A stretch of 64,000 nt of DNA from Marinobacter sp050379415 (lineage in GTDB: Bacteria; Pseudomonadota; Gammaproteobacteria; Pseudomonadales; Oleiphilaceae). The DNA lies in contig NZ_JBNRLS010000006.1 of assembly GCF_050379415.1 (NCBI RefSeq), positions 42,306-106,305 on the forward strand, in the 5' to 3' direction. The notes beneath the pieces are model-generated. The model saw nothing but the letters and a program-made list of their open reading frames with translations, ran no database searches and was not told the DNA's origin. Positions 46,708 to 54,477 of this stretch are shown in pieces (the stretch's first letter is position 1; each line of letters opens with the position of its first letter). The position numbers were made by a program, and so were the translations under genes.

Positions 46708-47766
46708 TCACGCCCCGGGGCGCAGACCGCACTGCCCCAGCAGGTCCTGCCAGGCCCGGGTGTGATCCGCCATGGCCTGGTCCAGCTCCAGCCAGAGGCT
46801 GTCTTCCGCGGACAGGGACAGATGATGCCGGTACCATTCCCGGAAACGCTCCGGCATTACCGCTTCCTGCTGCTGCGCCAGTCTGGCCAGGGGCTCGATC
46901 AGGGCATCCCGGGCCCGGCGGATCTCTCCCATGTAAGGCTGGATCTCCCCGATGTATACGCTGAAGAACATGTTCTGCACGATATCGGACTGATTGTTCG
47001 GCTTGCCATTGAGGCACAGCGGCCGGCCTTCCAGCCGTTCGTTCAACAGGCCGGTGGCGTCGTCCAGCCTGGCCGCCAGCAACCGGGCACTGTTTATCAG
47101 CTGCCCCGCCCGATATTCCGCCTGCCATCGCTGATGAACGTTGCCAGCGAAATCCAGTGACACATCCAGCTTCTGATCCAGCAACCTGGCAGTGGCGGCA
47201 TTCAACTGCTGCGCATCCAGGGCCAGATCTGAAACCGGATCGCCTTCCGGCGCTACCGGGTAATAGCCCTTGGCCAGGGTGAAAAGGGCCTCCACCTCCT
47301 CCACACCCCAGGTGGCATTCCACACCGCGATGGGCAGGGACTCCCGCTTGCTCTCGATGGCCTCCCCCAGGGCTTCCTCAAGTTCCTCGTCATCCACCTC
47401 CGGCAGACACTCCCGGGCCGCCTCGATGAAGCGCACCTCGTAACGGAGGCGATTCAGGGGCTGCATGACCCGGCCCATCACCGAATTTTTCTCGCCCACC
47501 ACAAACTGCAATTCGCAGCCATAGAGGGACAGGAAGTCGAGCATGCCCATGTCCAGCTCCGGCATGGCCAGCACCCGGTCACGGCGGCGGGGAATCTGCT
47601 CCGCGGGTTCAGGGGAAGACAACTCGGGTTCCGTCTCCAGAACCCGGGCGACCCGCTCCACGTATTCATCCAGCATGGGGCGGGCATCGGAGAAGGGATT
47701 ACAGGCACTCAGGACCGGAACCATAAGCAGCAGCGCCATCGGGCGGGCGCGGTGTTTTCCGGTCAT
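46708..47766 (-). CDS. DUF3080 family lipoprotein
   Basis: A 352-residue predicted lipoprotein: signal segment ALLLMVPVLSAC with a clear lipobox, then a long helical soluble domain of the DUF3080 family (LDEYVERVARVLETEPEL, VMGRVMQPLNRLRYEVRFIEAAREC). The function is unknown. It lies 29 bases downstream of mtnC on the same strand, so it may be read through from the methionine-salvage genes, though no functional link is known. Confidence 0.85.
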   Translation of the reverse strand: MTGKHRARPMALLLMVPVLSACNPFSDARPMLDEYVERVARVLETEPELSSPEPAEQIPRRRDRVLAMPELDMGMLDFLSLYGCELQFVVGEKNSVMGRVMQPLNRLRYEVRFIEAARECLPEVDDEELEEALGEAIESKRESLPIAVWNATWGVEEVEALFTLAKGYYPVAPEGDPVSDLALDAQQLNAATARLLDQKLDVSLDFAGNVHQRWQAEYRAGQLINSARLLAARLDDATGLLNERLEGRPLCLNGKPNNQSDIVQNMFFSVYIGEIQPYMGEIRRARDALIEPLARLAQQQEAVMPERFREWYRHHLSLSAEDSLWLELDQAMADHTRAWQDLLGQCGLRPGA

Positions 47767-47795
47767 GGAATCCTCCTGTCGGTCGGGCGGAGGTG

Positions 47796-48485
47796 TCAGC
47801 GCTTGCGCAGCAGGGTTTCCACCTCCGAGAAATCACGGGCGACAAAACGGCCGGTGTCAGGCAGCTCGCCCTCCCGGACCAGCCAGGCGGTCTTCATACC
47901 GGCAGCTTCTGCCGCTTCGAGTTCCTCCTCGACATCGGACAGGAACAGCACGGTTTCTGGCTCGACACCCAGCTCTTTCAAAATATTACGATAGGAATCG
48001 CTTTCTTTCTTGCCGCCGATGCGGGTGTCGAAATACCCCGAGAAAAACGGCGTAAAATCACCCTCGGTGGTAAAGCCGAAAATGAGCTTCTGAGCCTTCA
48101 CCGAACCGGAAGAGTATACGAACAGGCGCAGGCCCCGATCATGCCAGCGCTGCAGGTAATCGGCCGCGTCCGGGTAGATATGGCCCTTCAGCTCGCCCTG
48201 CTGGTAGCCCTGTTCCCAGACCATGCCCTGCAGGGCTTTCAGGGAGGTTTCCTTGCGGTCCTCCCGGATCCATTGCTGGAGTACTTCCACGAGGCCGTCC
48301 ACATCCTGTCGATCGATTCCACTGTTTTCGGCAACCGCATCGAGCTGTTCAGCCACGGCAGGGTCATCCCGGTTTTCGGTCACGAATCCGGGCAGGTGCT
48401 CGGCCGCAAACGGGAACAGCACGTCGTGCACAAACGAAATGGAGCTGGTGGTGCCCTCAATGTCCGTCAGGATAACCCGGATCAT
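47796..48485 (-). CDS. mtnC: Acireductone synthase (enolase-phosphatase E1)
   Basis: Bifunctional HAD enzyme of methionine salvage: it enolises 2,3-diketo-5-methylthiopentyl-1-phosphate and removes the phosphate to give acireductone. HAD motif I is LTDIEGTTSSISFVHDVLFPF, motif II VYSSGSVKAQKLIFG, motif III/IV FLSDVEEELEAAEAAGMKTAWLVR in outline. 229 residues. Last gene of mtnB-mtnD-mtnC, each pair overlapping by four bases. Confidence 0.96.
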   Translation of the reverse strand: MIRVILTDIEGTTSSISFVHDVLFPFAAEHLPGFVTENRDDPAVAEQLDAVAENSGIDRQDVDGLVEVLQQWIREDRKETSLKALQGMVWEQGYQQGELKGHIYPDAADYLQRWHDRGLRLFVYSSGSVKAQKLIFGFTTEGDFTPFFSGYFDTRIGGKKESDSYRNILKELGVEPETVLFLSDVEEELEAAEAAGMKTAWLVREGELPDTGRFVARDFSEVETLLRKR

Positions 48486-49042
48486 CCACCCGCCTCCGCC
48501 AGCGCTTCGTATCGGGGCAGTCTGCTGGCAATGTCCTCACCGGTAAAGTCGGCCACCCAGCCTTCAGGATTGCTGAACAGGCGGATGCAGGTGAACTCCG
48601 GCTCGGGCCCCATATCAAACCAGTGCCGGGTGCCGTCCGGAACGCTGATCAGATCATTCTTCTGGCACATCACCGCGTAGACCTGGTCACCGAAGTGCAG
48701 GTAGAACAGGCCCTGGCCCCGCACGAAGAAACGGACCTCGTCTTCACTGTGGGTGTGTTCATCCAGGAATTTCTGGCGGAACGCCTCTTTCTGCGGGTTA
48801 TCCGGATTGAGGCTGATGACATCGGCGGTCTGGAATCCGCATTCTTCCTTCAGCCGGGCCACTTCCTCGCTGTAGGCCTCCAGAATCTGTTCCTGGGTGG
48901 CATCGGCCGGCAAGTCACGGGTCGGCCACTGCTCGAAGCGAATGCCCTGGGTGGCCAACAGCTCGCGGATTTCCGACGGGTCTTCCGTCACGGTCCGGGC
49001 GTGCTCTGGCTGGTTTTGATCAAAGATGCTCAGGGTGGTCAT
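48482..49042 (-). CDS. mtnD: Acireductone dioxygenase
   Basis: Cupin-type dioxygenase that, with Fe, converts acireductone to the keto acid of methionine plus formate. The cupin metal block is HTHSEDEVRFFVRGQGLFYLH (two His, one Glu), with the fourth His in VPDGTRHWFDMGPEP. 186 residues. With Ni the same protein gives an off-pathway product; which metal is used cannot be seen. Translationally coupled between mtnB and mtnC. Confidence 0.96.
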   Translation of the reverse strand: MTTLSIFDQNQPEHARTVTEDPSEIRELLATQGIRFEQWPTRDLPADATQEQILEAYSEEVARLKEECGFQTADVISLNPDNPQKEAFRQKFLDEHTHSEDEVRFFVRGQGLFYLHFGDQVYAVMCQKNDLISVPDGTRHWFDMGPEPEFTCIRLFSNPEGWVADFTGEDIASRLPRYEALAEAGG

Positions 49043-49665
49043 GGGCGGACCCTCATGGTTTCAAGTTCACATTCAAAGAGGAATTCAAACGCTTCCACAT
49101 GGCGCAGGCAATCGGCCATGGTGTTACCCCAGGTGTACAGGCCGTGGCCCCGGATCAGGTAGCCCGGCTGCTCCGGGTGCTCTGTGAACCAGGCCTTGGT
49201 ATCCCGCGCGAGCGCATCGATATCCTGGGTATTATCAAACACAGGAACCGTCAGTACGGATTCGTGGGTCTGCACGCCGGCGAAGGCCTTCTGCAGCTCA
49301 TAGCCTTCGAGTTCCAGTGCCCGGCCCGGCTCCAGCAGCCGGCTCAGTACGGTGGCTTTCACCGAATGGGTGTGCAGCACCGCCCCGACCTCCGGGAACA
49401 GTTCGTAAAGCACGGTGTGCAGGCGGGTTTCCGCCGAGGAACGGCAGTTACTCTGAACAGGCTGGCCGGACAGATCCACCACCATCACATCGCCGGCACC
49501 CAGCTGGCCCTTGTGCCGGCCGGAAACGGTGATCGCGATGTGCTCGTCATCGATCCGCGCCGAGTAGTTGCTGCTGGTGGCCGGCGACCAGCCCCGCTGG
49601 TACAGGAAGCGACCGGCTTCGGCGATGGATTCTGCCGCAATGGCGTATCGGGTGACATCAAACAC
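49039..49665 (-). CDS. mtnB: Methylthioribulose 1-phosphate dehydratase
   Basis: Zinc-dependent class II aldolase-fold dehydratase of methionine salvage. Diagnostic segments are RGWSPATSSNYSARIDDEHIAITVSGRHKGQL in outline, a conserved acidic residue in the ELFPEVGAVLHTHSVKATVLSRL block whose HTH provides two zinc ligands, and LIRGHGLYTWGNTMADCLRHVEAFEFLFE with the third His. 208 residues. First of three coupled mtn genes; mtnA and mtnK are not present in the window. Confidence 0.95.
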   Translation of the reverse strand: MFDVTRYAIAAESIAEAGRFLYQRGWSPATSSNYSARIDDEHIAITVSGRHKGQLGAGDVMVVDLSGQPVQSNCRSSAETRLHTVLYELFPEVGAVLHTHSVKATVLSRLLEPGRALELEGYELQKAFAGVQTHESVLTVPVFDNTQDIDALARDTKAWFTEHPEQPGYLIRGHGLYTWGNTMADCLRHVEAFEFLFECELETMRVRP

Positions 49666-49736
49666 GGTGTTTCTCCACGGACCAGTGCCAGGGGTGTCCC
49701 CGCCTACCGGAGATTATCAACCCTCGATTGTCGCCA

Positions 49737-50705
49737 TTATAGGGATGGTTGGGCTGCCCGCAAATCATGTCGTGCGGCAATCAGGTCCGCCACGATGGAA
49801 ATGGCAATTTCCGCCGGAGTCTTGCTGGGAATATTGACTCCGATTGGTGCTCTGAGCCGGGCAAGCGCCGACTCATCCAGTCCCAGTGAGGCAAGCCTCG
49901 ACCGGCGTGCCTCGGAGGTTTTGCGAGACCCCATGGCACCGACGTAGAACGCCGGCGACTGCAGCGCTGCCAGCAAACCCATGTCATCCACGCGGGGGTC
50001 GTGGGCCAGCGCCAGAACCCCGCACCATTGATCACCATAGTCGTCAGCAATGATGTCGTCCGGCAGCCGACGGCTCAGGGGAATATGCGGATACTGCCAG
50101 CCATCGGCAAAGGTATCCCGGGGCTCGCACAGGGTGACGGAGAATTCGGCAGCCGAGGCGAACTCCGCCACATGACGCGCCACCTCGCCCGCACCAATCA
50201 GCAGCAGACGACACTCCGGCTGCAGGGAGTGCACCAGGGTCTGCCCGTCAAAGGCGACGCCATTGCGGACATTGAATTCTGCTCCCAGAAGACGCATACC
50301 GCCACCAACGAACACTTCCCGCACAACCGGTTGTCGTTCAGCCAATGCGCTGGACACGCTTTCGATGTGAGTCAAGCTGTCCGACGGTACCAACGGTTCC
50401 ACCAGCAACCGGATCCGTCCGCCACAGGGCAGCTGGAAGCGGTCCCGGTCCCCGTCGGTAATTCCGTAGTCAATCAGGAGTGATTCGACGGGCCCTTCAG
50501 TGGCAGTTCGGCGCAGCAGATCCTCCTCCAGACAGCCTCCAGAGACCGAGCCGCTCCAGCGACCGGTCTCCGACACTGCCAGCCAGGAGCCCACCGGCCT
50601 CGGAGACGAACCCCAGGTTTCCACGATGGTGCACAACCAGACCCGTTCGCCCCCATACAGCCAACAACGGACACTGTCCATAACGGAGACCTGACCGGAA
50701 ATCAC
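49737..50705 (-). CDS. xdhC: XdhC family molybdenum-cofactor maturation protein
   Basis: Family members bind molybdopterin cofactor, promote its sulfuration and load it into xanthine-dehydrogenase-type enzymes. The N-terminal XdhC/CoxI domain shows VWLCTIVETWGSSPRPVGSWLA and SVSGGCLEEDLLRR. The C-terminal Rossmann domain has LLLIGAGEVARHVAEFA and AFYVGAMGSRKTSEARRSRLASLG in outline. The GTG start at 50705 follows GGGAG; an internal ATG at 50681 is possible but would clip the domain. 322 residues. It follows the large Mo-hydroxylase subunit by 19 bases. Confidence 0.9.
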   Translation of the reverse strand: MISGQVSVMDSVRCWLYGGERVWLCTIVETWGSSPRPVGSWLAVSETGRWSGSVSGGCLEEDLLRRTATEGPVESLLIDYGITDGDRDRFQLPCGGRIRLLVEPLVPSDSLTHIESVSSALAERQPVVREVFVGGGMRLLGAEFNVRNGVAFDGQTLVHSLQPECRLLLIGAGEVARHVAEFASAAEFSVTLCEPRDTFADGWQYPHIPLSRRLPDDIIADDYGDQWCGVLALAHDPRVDDMGLLAALQSPAFYVGAMGSRKTSEARRSRLASLGLDESALARLRAPIGVNIPSKTPAEIAISIVADLIAARHDLRAAQPSL

Positions 50706-50724
50706 GGGCGCACTCCCGCAGCCA

Positions 50725-52929
50725 TCAGGCCTCCGCTTTCAGAGGCAGGGTCCGCTGACGTTTGCCGGTCAATGCAAACAGGGCATTGCCCAGGGCCGGA
50801 ATCACGGGCGGCACACCGGGTTCACCGACGCCGGTCGGTGTCTCGCTGCTCTCCACAATTTCCACCTCGACCTCCGGCCGCTCGTACTGCCGTAACAGCG
50901 GGTAGTCGTGGAAGTTGGATTGCTGGACTTCACCCTGTTCCAGGGTAATCTCCCCATACAATGCCGCCGTCAGGCCGAACAGGATACCGCCCTCGATCTG
51001 GTCAACCACGATTGCCGGGTTGACCACCTGGCCGCAATCCACGGCCGCGGCAACCTTATAGACCCGGATCGAGCCATTCTCGACTCCGGCTTCCACAACC
51101 TGTGCCACGTAGGTACCGAAGCTGCGCATCAGGGCAATACCGCGGGCCCGACCCTCGGGTACCGGCGTATCCCAGCCGCCCAGTCGGGCCGCCCGGTCCA
51201 GCACCTCCCGATGTCGGGGCTCGTTCTCCAGCAGGCGGTGACGGAAGCGGTAAGGGTCCTGCCCCGCTTCGTGGGCCAGTTCATCCATGAACGTCTCGAC
51301 GGCAAAGCCATTATGGGAATAACCCACCGAGCGCCACCAGGTAATGGGAACCCCCGGATCGATATGGGTATGGCGGATATCGATGTTTGCCACCTGGTAG
51401 GGATACTCGATCGCCCCCTCGATGGCGGAGATATCTTTCGGGGTGGCAATGCCTTCGGCCCAGACTCCGACCTTGCCGAGGGTGTCGTAAAGGAACTTGG
51501 GCGTCCACGGGAACTGCGCCGGGCCAGCATTGCGAACGTACCAGTTCAGAATCTGCGGGCCGACGATCTGGTGATCCCAGCCACTGAGCTCACCCTTGTT
51601 CAGGCCCGCCTTCATCCGGTGCAGCATCGCCGGGCGGTACAGATCGTGACGGGTATCCTCTTCCCGGGACCAGATCACTTTCACCGGCTGGTCCACGCGG
51701 AACGCGACGGCCGCGGCTTCTTCGATGTAGTCCTGGGTCAGGCGGCGGCCAAAGCCACCCCCGAGGAAGGTGGTGTTGATGGTGACTTCGTCCGGGGCAA
51801 GATCGGTCACCCGGGCAGCGGCAATCCGGCCCAGATCCGGCGCCTGGGTCGGCGCCCAGATCTCCATATGATCGTTGCGGTACCAGGCGGTAGCGTTCAT
51901 GGGCTCAAGGGTGGCATGCGCCAGGTAAGGCTGGCTGTACTCGGCCTCCACCACCTTGTCAGCAGTTGCCAGAACGCTTTCGGTATCGCCCTCGCTCCGC
52001 TCTGACTCGCCGGCATCTTCATCCGCCGCCTTGCGATAGGTCTCGAACACCTCGCCCGTGGACAGCCCCAGCGCCCCGGAGAAGTCCCACTGGATCCTCA
52101 GGGCGTCCTGGGCCTTGCGGGCACGCCAGTACTTGTCAGCGACGACGGCCACGCCCCGGTCGATTTCCATGACTTCAAGAACCCCGGGCATGGCCCGGAC
52201 CTCATCACCATTGAACGACTGCACCTTACCGCCGAAACGGGGTGGGCGGGTGACCACGGCGTACACCATGTCCGGCAGGCTGACATCAATGCCGTATACA
52301 GCTTTGCCGGTGGACTTGGCCCGGGCATCCAGCCGCCGGTTCTGTTTTCCGATGTATTTCCACTCGGCTGCCGGCTTGAGCGCGACGTCCCCGCGCAGAA
52401 CTTCCTTGGAAGCCAGCTCGACCAGCTGACCGTAGCGCATGGAATCGATGCCATTGGGGTGGATGACCCGACCATCACTGGCCGAACACTCAGCGGCATC
52501 GACCCGCCAGACGCCTGCAGCCGCGCGGATCAGCATCTGCCGGGCAGAGGCACCGGCCGTCCTCAGTGGCTCCCAACTGGTAGCCAGACTGGTGCTGCCC
52601 CCAGTGAGCTGCAGCTTGTACAACGGATTCTTGTACTCATCGGCAACGGGGGCAAAGCGCGGCTCGATGGCCTCCGGTGCCACTTCCAGTTCCTCGGCAA
52701 TCAGCGTGGTAAGGCCGGTGTAGGTGCCCTGCCCCATTTCCACCCGCGCCAGGGTGAAATAGATCCGGTCATCCCGGGTAATCTCCAGCCAGGCATCCGG
52801 GCGCCATTCGCCGGTCTCCTCCTCGTAGCCCGCGGGAAGTCCGGCGCAGCCGGGCAGAGACAGGGAAAGCACCAGGCTGCCGGACGCTCCGGCACCGACT
52901 TTCAGGAAATCCCTTCGGTTCATCGCCAT
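50725..52929 (-). CDS. Molybdopterin-binding large subunit of an xanthine-dehydrogenase-family hydroxylase (IorB-like)
   Basis: Catalytic subunit of a two-subunit molybdenum hydroxylase like isoquinoline 1-oxidoreductase or periplasmic aldehyde dehydrogenases. ATG 52929 follows GGAGG and gives a Tat signal (NRRDFLKVGAGASGSLVL); a Cys follows in SLPGCAG, a possible but imperfect lipobox. Cofactor-site blocks are RVEMGQGTYTGL, TFLGGGFGRRLTQDY and the C-terminal GVGEPGVPPVIPALGNALFA with the conserved catalytic Glu. 734 residues. No FAD subunit is encoded nearby, so electrons probably pass through the 2Fe-2S subunit to a cytochrome. The substrate is unknown. Confidence 0.9.
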   Translation of the reverse strand: MAMNRRDFLKVGAGASGSLVLSLSLPGCAGLPAGYEEETGEWRPDAWLEITRDDRIYFTLARVEMGQGTYTGLTTLIAEELEVAPEAIEPRFAPVADEYKNPLYKLQLTGGSTSLATSWEPLRTAGASARQMLIRAAAGVWRVDAAECSASDGRVIHPNGIDSMRYGQLVELASKEVLRGDVALKPAAEWKYIGKQNRRLDARAKSTGKAVYGIDVSLPDMVYAVVTRPPRFGGKVQSFNGDEVRAMPGVLEVMEIDRGVAVVADKYWRARKAQDALRIQWDFSGALGLSTGEVFETYRKAADEDAGESERSEGDTESVLATADKVVEAEYSQPYLAHATLEPMNATAWYRNDHMEIWAPTQAPDLGRIAAARVTDLAPDEVTINTTFLGGGFGRRLTQDYIEEAAAVAFRVDQPVKVIWSREEDTRHDLYRPAMLHRMKAGLNKGELSGWDHQIVGPQILNWYVRNAGPAQFPWTPKFLYDTLGKVGVWAEGIATPKDISAIEGAIEYPYQVANIDIRHTHIDPGVPITWWRSVGYSHNGFAVETFMDELAHEAGQDPYRFRHRLLENEPRHREVLDRAARLGGWDTPVPEGRARGIALMRSFGTYVAQVVEAGVENGSIRVYKVAAAVDCGQVVNPAIVVDQIEGGILFGLTAALYGEITLEQGEVQQSNFHDYPLLRQYERPEVEVEIVESSETPTGVGEPGVPPVIPALGNALFALTGKRQRTLPLKAEA

Positions 52930-52930
52930 G

Positions 52931-53410
52931 TCACACCTCCGCCTGCGCCGGCTGCTCGCCGGCAACCACGGATTCCACGGCAGCGATGATCCGGCTGTAG
53001 GTGCCACACCGGCAGAGATTGCCAGTCATGGCTGCAACAATCTCGTCACGACCCGGTGAGGGATTGGTCGCAAGCAGATGGGCGGCGCTCATGATCTGCC
53101 CGGACTGGCAATAACCGCACTGGGGTACCCCGTGGTCAATCCAGGCCTGCTGCAATGCATGCAACCGATCGCCACTGCCCAGACCTTCAATCGTGGTCAC
53201 TTCGCCATTTTCTGCCATTTCCACGGGAGTAGAACAGGAGCGCACCGGCTGCCCGTTCAGGTGCACCGTACAGGCGCCACACAAACCGGCGCCGCAACCA
53301 AACTTGGTACCCGGCAGGCCCAGTTCGTCCCGCAGCACCCATAACAGGGGCGTATCTGCCTCGATATCCAGCAAGTGAGTCTCGCCATTCACTGTCAGGC
53401 GCAATGCCAT
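52931..53410 (-). CDS. (2Fe-2S)-binding small subunit of the molybdenum hydroxylase (IorA-like)
   Basis: Electron-transfer subunit with two [2Fe-2S] clusters. The plant-ferredoxin-type cluster is in FGCGAGLCGACTVHLNGQPV with a distal RSC, and the second cluster in PQCGYCQSGQIM with GNLCRCGTYSRI. 159 residues and no signal peptide, so if the enzyme is periplasmic this subunit must be carried through Tat with its partner. Its stop is one base from the partner's ATG (52929), and the partner's ribosome site lies inside its last codons. Confidence 0.93.
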   Translation of the reverse strand: MALRLTVNGETHLLDIEADTPLLWVLRDELGLPGTKFGCGAGLCGACTVHLNGQPVRSCSTPVEMAENGEVTTIEGLGSGDRLHALQQAWIDHGVPQCGYCQSGQIMSAAHLLATNPSPGRDEIVAAMTGNLCRCGTYSRIIAAVESVVAGEQPAQAEV

Positions 53411-53482
53411 TCCCTCTCTCCTGTGCAGGGGCTTTTTGTCAGCCCGCTTCTGTTTTTACGGGGCAGGTCGGCACCGGGGCTT

Positions 53483-53677
53483 TTATTTGACGACTTCCTC
53501 GCCGTCCTTGTTTACCCAGATCTTGCGCTCGCCGGAGTCCATCTGGCCGTTCGAATTCCAGACCTCGCGGCTCTCCGTGGCTTCCTCGACCTTGCCGTTG
53601 TCATTCCAGATCACGCGATCCTTGCAGCCGGCCAGAGCCAGCACTGAGAACACAATCACAACGAACTGCTTAACCAC
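53483..53677 (-). CDS. Small hypothetical lipoprotein
   Basis: A 64-residue product from GTG 53677, which follows GGAGG at five bases. The N-terminus VVIVFSVLALAGCKDR is a lipoprotein signal with lipobox LAGC. The mature part of about 45 residues has repeated short blocks (VIWNDNGKVEEA, EVWNSNGQMDSG, KIWVNKDGEEV), each with a Trp and an NG/DG turn, suggesting three beta-hairpin units. The function is unknown. A much longer upstream extension to 53863 is open but lacks signals and overlaps the Smr gene, so I reject it. Confidence 0.72.
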   Translation of the reverse strand: MVKQFVVIVFSVLALAGCKDRVIWNDNGKVEEATESREVWNSNGQMDSGERKIWVNKDGEEVVK

Positions 53678-53738
53678 ACTTACCTCCAATACCGGTTTTC
53701 CCGGTGTTTCAACATGATGTTGGAAAGGAATGAAAACC

Positions 53739-54320
53739 CTACCGGCTTCCGTGGATTTCTCGATTGCGCTGCTTGTCGCGATCACTCTTCCGTACCATGA
53801 CATACACCGCGCCGGTGCCACCATGGTGTTTTTGGGCCGAATGAAACGCCAGCACATCGTCAAGTTCGGGTAGCCACTTGGCGAGGTAGCTTTTCAGCTG
53901 GGCGATGCCGTCAGGGTTACGCTCGCCCTTGCCGTGAAGAATGATCACCGAGCGAAGGCCGTACCGGACGCAATCACCGATGAAGTTGAATACTTCCCGC
54001 CGGGCCTGCTCAACGGTCATCCGGTGCAGGTCGAGGCGGGCTTCAATGGGATACTGACCGAGTCGAAGCTTGCGGAAGACACCATGCTGGATGCCCGGCC
54101 GCTGCCAACTCAGAATATCGTGCGCGGTCAGTGGCTCCACCATATCGGAAGTCAGCGGATTGACATCCTTCAGCGGTTTCTCCACCGCCGAGCGCTGACG
54201 CTCCAGGTGGCCCGGAGTCAGCTCCCTGGGCGTGGAGACCTCCGCCCGGTTCGGTTTGCGGATGCGCCGGACGTCCTTCATTTCTTCCAGGAAGGCCAGG
54301 CGCTCATCTTTACTGGTCAT
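53739..54320 (-). CDS. Smr/MutS-domain protein (SmrA/YdaL-like)
   Basis: Stand-alone Smr-domain protein, a possible endonuclease. The start at ATG 54320 gives about 193 residues: a charged N-terminal region and a C-terminal Smr domain with LDLHRMTVEQARREVFNFIGD in outline and the nucleic-acid loop VIILHGKGERNPDG, then HGGTGAVYVMVR. The DLH and HGKG motifs suggest it keeps activity. Its 5' end faces the DUF294 gene, so they are divergent with about 160 bases between. Confidence 0.9.
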   Translation of the reverse strand: MTSKDERLAFLEEMKDVRRIRKPNRAEVSTPRELTPGHLERQRSAVEKPLKDVNPLTSDMVEPLTAHDILSWQRPGIQHGVFRKLRLGQYPIEARLDLHRMTVEQARREVFNFIGDCVRYGLRSVIILHGKGERNPDGIAQLKSYLAKWLPELDDVLAFHSAQKHHGGTGAVYVMVRKSDRDKQRNREIHGSR

Positions 54321-54477
54321 GGATCGGTTTGTATCTGGATTGACTGATATCAGAACTTTACCACCGCCCCGGTATACCATAAAGAAACCAACCACCCAGA
54401 CTGCCGCCTGCGACCAAAATCGTAGGGCCCGATTCCCGGTCCTGCACTACACTCAGGCGGACAATAATAATGATCGA

